Source: JBKPCD01 sp046727175 (GTDB taxonomy: Bacteria > Acidobacteriota > Vicinamibacteria > Vicinamibacterales > 2-12-FULL-66-21). Taken from it: 19,729 nt of DNA. Shown here in pieces: positions 16,583-19,729 of the stretch. The stretch covers positions 1 to 19,729 of the forward strand of contig JBKPCD010000078.1 in NCBI GenBank assembly GCA_046727175.1, given 5' to 3'. Position 1 is the stretch's first letter. Every line of letters starts with the position of its first letter. The position numbers and the translations under genes were made by a program. The notes under the pieces were generated by a model. The model saw only the letters and a list, made by a program, of their open reading frames with translations. It was not told the DNA's origin and did not search any database.

Positions 16583-16881
16583 TTACGGGCGGCTTCCCTG
16601 CTGTTGGCGCTTCTGATCGACGGCAAGCGTGCGGCTGAAGAAGGGAATCACGTGATCCTGAAACCGAATGGCGACATTGCTCGTGTGTGTGCCCGAATAG
16701 ATCTCGAACTCGTGCGCAATCGAATAACTGGCGAGCACATCGTGCAGCTTATCAGTGTCCGTCCTGAGGCCGTCCTGATCGCCGACGTCGATCGCGATCC
16801 CGCGATACTGCCGCAGGTTCGACACATACTGATCGATGAAGGCCAGCGGTGCATTGGCCGCCCACCGGGGAGGACGGCCGG
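16583..16881 (-). pseudogene. C-terminal part of the broken esterase
   Basis: This frame continues the esterase after its premature stop. PRWAANAPLAFIDQYVSNL, IAIDVGDQDGL (acid residue), then FEIYSGTHTSNVAIRFQDH (catalytic His) and a final VIPFFSRTLAVDQKRQ are normal for the esterase-D-like fold. It has no start of its own and would be translated only if the lesions at about 16860-16885 are not real. Confidence 0.65.
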
Positions 16882-17664
16882 TTAGTTGGCGCCAAACGGC
16901 AAGTCGAGATACAGCGGCGGGTTGTTCAGATTGGGCGACCATGCCGCGGCGGACGCGAGCTGGGCGCGAAGCCCGAACGACAGCTTCGTGGAGTCGGCCG
17001 GCGTTTTCACCGCCGCGAGCGCCTCTTTGTTCGCCGGGTTCGCCGGCCCGGCGCCCCGCGCCGACAAGCAGCAGGGACTCATGATGTACAGGCTGCCGAA
17101 GACGTCGGCGTGCTTCATGCCGATGCGGGTCGCGCCATAGCCACCCATCGAATGCCCCACCAGCCCCCTGCTTTTCCGATCCGCAATGGTCCGGTAGCGG
17201 GAGTCGATGTAGCGAACCAGGTCGTGTGCAATGAACGCCTCGAACTCGCCGGTCGTGACCGAGCTCGAGTACATCGAGCCGTTGTGCACGGTCTTCGAGT
17301 CAGGCAGGACGACCAGCGCCTCCCTCGCACCCTTGGCGAACGCTCCCTCGATCGTTTGCGGCACGTGAATTTCCTCCGACCATTGCGCCGCACCGATCGA
17401 ATAGCCGTGGAGCGCGTAAATCACGGGATACCGCCGCGTCCGTTCGCGCGAATAGCTTGGCGGCAGAAACACGATGACGTCTCTGTCGACAGCATTCCCT
17501 TCCAGGTTGCCCTCGAGCGCCGCGCCATGAACGGTGATGCGCTCAACCGTGACCGGTCTCGCGCCGTTGACAGGCTCCGGTACGTTTGTCTTCACCTGGC
17601 CGATGAGAAGGGCGGAAGTCGCAAGCGCCGCCACTGTGGCGGACGCGATTCTGAGGGCGAGCAT
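16882..17664 (-). CDS. Esterase (PF00756-like), prematurely stopped
   Basis: The frame gives 260 residues with a signal peptide (MLALRIASATVAALATSALL). It is an alpha/beta hydrolase of the esterase-D/antigen-85-like family: DRDVIVFLPPSY, RRYPVIYALHGYSIG, and nucleophile Ser172 in GHSMGGYGATRIG. Such proteins hydrolyse carbohydrate or other esters outside the cytoplasm. The frame stops at TAA after PFGAN (16882-16884). Reading the codon as CAA and adding one C in the following C-run gives QPAVLPRWAAN and rejoins the remaining domain at 16583-16881. The acid and His of the triad lie beyond the stop. It follows the mandelate-racemase-family gene after 12 bp, as in an operon. Confidence 0.75.
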   Translation of the reverse strand: MLALRIASATVAALATSALLIGQVKTNVPEPVNGARPVTVERITVHGAALEGNLEGNAVDRDVIVFLPPSYSRERTRRYPVIYALHGYSIGAAQWSEEIHVPQTIEGAFAKGAREALVVLPDSKTVHNGSMYSSSVTTGEFEAFIAHDLVRYIDSRYRTIADRKSRGLVGHSMGGYGATRIGMKHADVFGSLYIMSPCCLSARGAGPANPANKEALAAVKTPADSTKLSFGLRAQLASAAAWSPNLNNPPLYLDLPFGAN

Positions 17665-17676
17665 GTGAGTGTCCGT

Positions 17677-19092
17677 CTACCAGTGCGTGAGCGATCCGTC
17701 GGGCCGGCGCTGGGTCGGCCCGGGCGCGGCTTCAGTCATCGCCTCGATGAACGTGAGTTGTTTTTCGTCCACGCTCACGCCGAGTCCGGGCCGTTCGTTC
17801 GGCCACACCTTTCCGTTTCTGCATTCGAGGAACTCCGGCATGTACGGCACCGGCCGCTCCCCCTGGTTGTATTCCATGAGCACCTGGCCGGGGAACGCCA
17901 TCATCGTGTGCATGTGGGCGGCGGTTGCGATCGGCCCCGTGAAGTGCGGGATGATGCCAACCTTGTGCGTGTCGCACACCGCCATGATCTTCAGCATTTC
18001 GGTGATGCCGCCGACGTTCGGCAGCGAGGCCCGCGCGAAATCGATGTCCCGCTGCTCGACCAGCGGGCTGAATTCCGCTCGCGTTCCCCACTCCTCGCCG
18101 GGCGCGAGGGGCACCGTCGTCAGCAGACGCAGCTTCGGAATCTGGGTTCGGAATTGCTCCTCGCGTACGGGATCCTCGACGCAGAACGGCCGAGAGGGCT
18201 CCATCAACCTGCAGACTTCGACCGCCTCATGAAAATCAAACTTCTGATGCAGGTCGATCATCCAGTTGCCATCAGGGCCGACCCCTTCGCGGATTTGCTC
18301 GACGGCTTGAATGATGAGCCGGATGTGCGACCTCGAATCGAAGACGGACCCACCGCGGCCACCACCGCCGCCTCGCCCGCCGCCAGGAGCCCCGGCTGCC
18401 GGTGCGCCAGTGCTTCGCCCCCGCGCGGCGCCGCCACCCGCCGCTGCACCTCCCGCGCGATCGGTGCTCGGCAGGATGCCGCTGTCCACACGGTAGACGC
18501 GATAACCGGCCTTCATCGTCGCGGCCGCACGCTCTTTCAGGCCCATCGCTGCGGCTTCGTCCGGCGGTACCAGACCTTGCGGCAGCCCCGATGTCGCGTA
18601 GAGCTCGATGTGCTCGCGCGCCTTTCCACCAAACAGCTGATAGAGCGGCGTATTCAGCGCCTTGCCCTTGATGTCCCAGAGCGCAACGTCGATGGCGCCG
18701 AGCGCGTGCAGCCGTTCCTTCCCGGGAGAGTAGAACCCGTCCATGAACGCCGCCTGCCAGATCATCTCGGTGTCGAACGCGTTCTTCCCGATGACGCTTC
18801 GCGCCACGTTGCGAACCGTATCAGGCGAGCCGCCCTGCCCGATGCCGGTGATCCCCGCATCGGTGTCGACGAGTACCACCATGTTGCTCTGTGGAAATGC
18901 CTGCGGCCCATTCGGATTGTAGTTGGGTGGATAGAAGACGCGAATCTTGGTGATGATCGCCGGCGAGAGACGGGCTTCCGAACGCGCCAGAGCCTGCGAT
19001 GTGCGGGGTCGCGAGGTCGACACGCCGGCGGGGAACAACGCCGCGGCCGCCGCTGTCAGTGACTTCGTGAACGCTCTGCGATCGATCGTCAT
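17677..19092 (-). CDS. Mandelate racemase/muconate lactonizing family enzyme, Tat-exported
   Basis: The start is the ATG at 19092 with GGGGAG upstream; 471 residues. A Tat signal is visible, MTIDRRAFTKSLTAAAAALF (RR at 5-6). The enolase-superfamily barrel has Asp280 (IDLHQ), Glu306 (CVEDP), Glu333 (PGEEW) as metal ligands and His383 (IPHFTG) as base. YRVYRVDSG occupies the K-x-K strand, so the Lys pair of many members is absent, as in acid sugar dehydratases of this fold. An unusual Gly/Ala/Pro-rich stretch (about 208-249) separates this strand from Asp280. These enzymes dehydrate or epimerise sugar acids. The sulfatase upstream and the esterase downstream suggest degradation of a decorated glycan, which is inference. 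Confidence 0.85.
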   Translation of the reverse strand: MTIDRRAFTKSLTAAAAALFPAGVSTSRPRTSQALARSEARLSPAIITKIRVFYPPNYNPNGPQAFPQSNMVVLVDTDAGITGIGQGGSPDTVRNVARSVIGKNAFDTEMIWQAAFMDGFYSPGKERLHALGAIDVALWDIKGKALNTPLYQLFGGKAREHIELYATSGLPQGLVPPDEAAAMGLKERAAATMKAGYRVYRVDSGILPSTDRAGGAAAGGGAARGRSTGAPAAGAPGGGRGGGGGRGGSVFDSRSHIRLIIQAVEQIREGVGPDGNWMIDLHQKFDFHEAVEVCRLMEPSRPFCVEDPVREEQFRTQIPKLRLLTTVPLAPGEEWGTRAEFSPLVEQRDIDFARASLPNVGGITEMLKIMAVCDTHKVGIIPHFTGPIATAAHMHTMMAFPGQVLMEYNQGERPVPYMPEFLECRNGKVWPNERPGLGVSVDEKQLTFIEAMTEAAPGPTQRRPDGSLTHW

Positions 19093-19207
19093 AGAGACTC
19101 CCCAGCGAAACAACTGCGGGGCAAACTCCTTGAAGCAGCTGTCGTCCTCGTCACGACGCTTCTCCTCTCGAAACGGGTTCTCCACCGCGTAAACCGTGAC
19201 CGGCTGC

Positions 19208-19729
19208 TCATTTTGCGCGTGCTGCGTCGCCCCAGTTCGTCAGGCGCGGACCCGGCCACCGATCCACGTTGGCCCGTTGTGCCCAGGCGTCCCACTCGGC
19301 CGCGAGCTTTCTGACGACGTCGGGGTGCCGCGCCGCCAGGTCGTTGCGCTCGACCCGATCGGCGGTCATATCGTAAAGCTCCCATCCATCCGGATACCGC
19401 GAGACGAGCTTCCACCGGCCCGAGCGAATCGCCCGATTCCCTTCGTGCTCCCAGAAGGTCGGCTGTGTTCGGCTGATGCGGCCTCCGGCGAACGCAGGGC
19501 GCAGACTGACACCTTCCATCGGTTGAATGGTCTTGCCCTTGAACTCCCGCGGGTAGCTCGCGGCGGTCACGTCGACGATCGTCGCCATCAGGTCCACCAG
19601 GTGTCCTGGCTGATGGTCGATCCGATTGCGACCCCGGATGCCCCGGGGCCAATGGCCGATGAGCGGAGCGGCGATGCCTCCCTCGTGGGTGAAGTGCTTG
19701 AACCGCCGGAAGGGCGTGGTCGTGAGCGA
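19208..19729 (-). CDS. Sulfatase, C-terminal part (runs off the window)
   Basis: The open frame runs to the window edge at 19729, so the 5' end is missing. The visible 173 residues show the sulfatase C-terminal subdomain: FKHFTHEGGIAAPLIGHWPR, then DLMATIVDVTAASYP, FWEHEGNRAIRSGRWKLVSR, WELYDMTADRVERNDLAA. The active-site Cys/Ser (C/S-x-P-x-R) lies beyond the edge. Type I sulfatases remove sulfate esters in the periplasm or outside. It lies about 115 bp upstream of the Tat-exported enzyme on the same strand. Confidence 0.85.
   Translation of the reverse strand, partial: SLTTTPFRRFKHFTHEGGIAAPLIGHWPRGIRGRNRIDHQPGHLVDLMATIVDVTAASYPREFKGKTIQPMEGVSLRPAFAGGRISRTQPTFWEHEGNRAIRSGRWKLVSRYPDGWELYDMTADRVERNDLAARHPDVVRKLAAEWDAWAQRANVDRWPGPRLTNWGDAARAK

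Noticed and set aside
16849..19062. Plus-strand open frame of 737 codons
   Set aside because: It is the antisense shadow of the esterase and the mandelate-racemase-family gene; composition is Arg/His-rich with no motif.
1..19729. CRISPR array, rRNA, riboswitch
   Set aside because: No regular repeat-spacer pattern, no rRNA-like conserved stretch and no riboswitch core was seen.

Overview
The window looks like a stretch of a GC-rich Gram-negative soil bacterium. Acidobacteriota, perhaps a Vicinamibacteria-like lineage, is my best guess. Reasons are the outer-membrane barrel proteins ending in Phe, a secreted protein of a kind I associate with acidobacterial genomes, a TolB/PD40-type propeller fragment, and a sulfatase next to a Tat-exported enolase-superfamily enzyme. 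The assignment is inference; no rRNA or other taxonomic marker is present.

Layout. (1) 410-3511, minus strand: a patatin phospholipase fused to an Omp85-like barrel, preceded by a MarC-family membrane protein. (2) 3771-5093: two gene fossils, a PP2C-type phosphatase that has lost its catalytic centre and the 5' end of an outer-membrane barrel gene. (3) 5664-8592, plus strand: an intact barrel gene related to that fossil, followed after 10 bp by a secreted protein with a kinase-like catalytic signature. (4) 8593-10034: mostly non-coding, with a decayed PD40 propeller fragment and a strong inverted repeat. (5) 10035-13693, plus strand: an oxidoreductase cassette of a ChoD-like GMC flavoprotein (three single-base frameshifts), a small Rieske protein, an SRPBCC protein and an alpha/beta hydrolase. 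(6) 13781-16462: patchwork DNA with an AraC-family remnant lying antisense to the start of a truncated RMD1/DUF155-like gene, a BPL_N lipoprotein, an IS630-type transposase remnant, a tRNA-Ser-like 3' end with direct repeats, and an orphan HigA-type antitoxin. (7) 16583-19729, minus strand: a sulfatase (cut by the window edge), a Tat-exported mandelate-racemase-family enzyme and a broken esterase, probably one degradative operon.

Two sets stand out. The barrel plus kinase-like pair may be an envelope module; the kinase-like partner has Glu where I expect the ATP-binding Lys. In the 10-13.7 kb cassette the GMC protein carries a ferredoxin-like Cys motif, its Rieske neighbour has Arg at a cluster His position, and two operator-like elements share a half-site upstream of the first and third genes. 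Many genes are broken, often by one-base changes in short homopolymers. Some of this could be assembly error, but the large internal deletion in the PP2C gene and the chimeric AraC/RMD1 junction indicate real decay and rearrangement as well.
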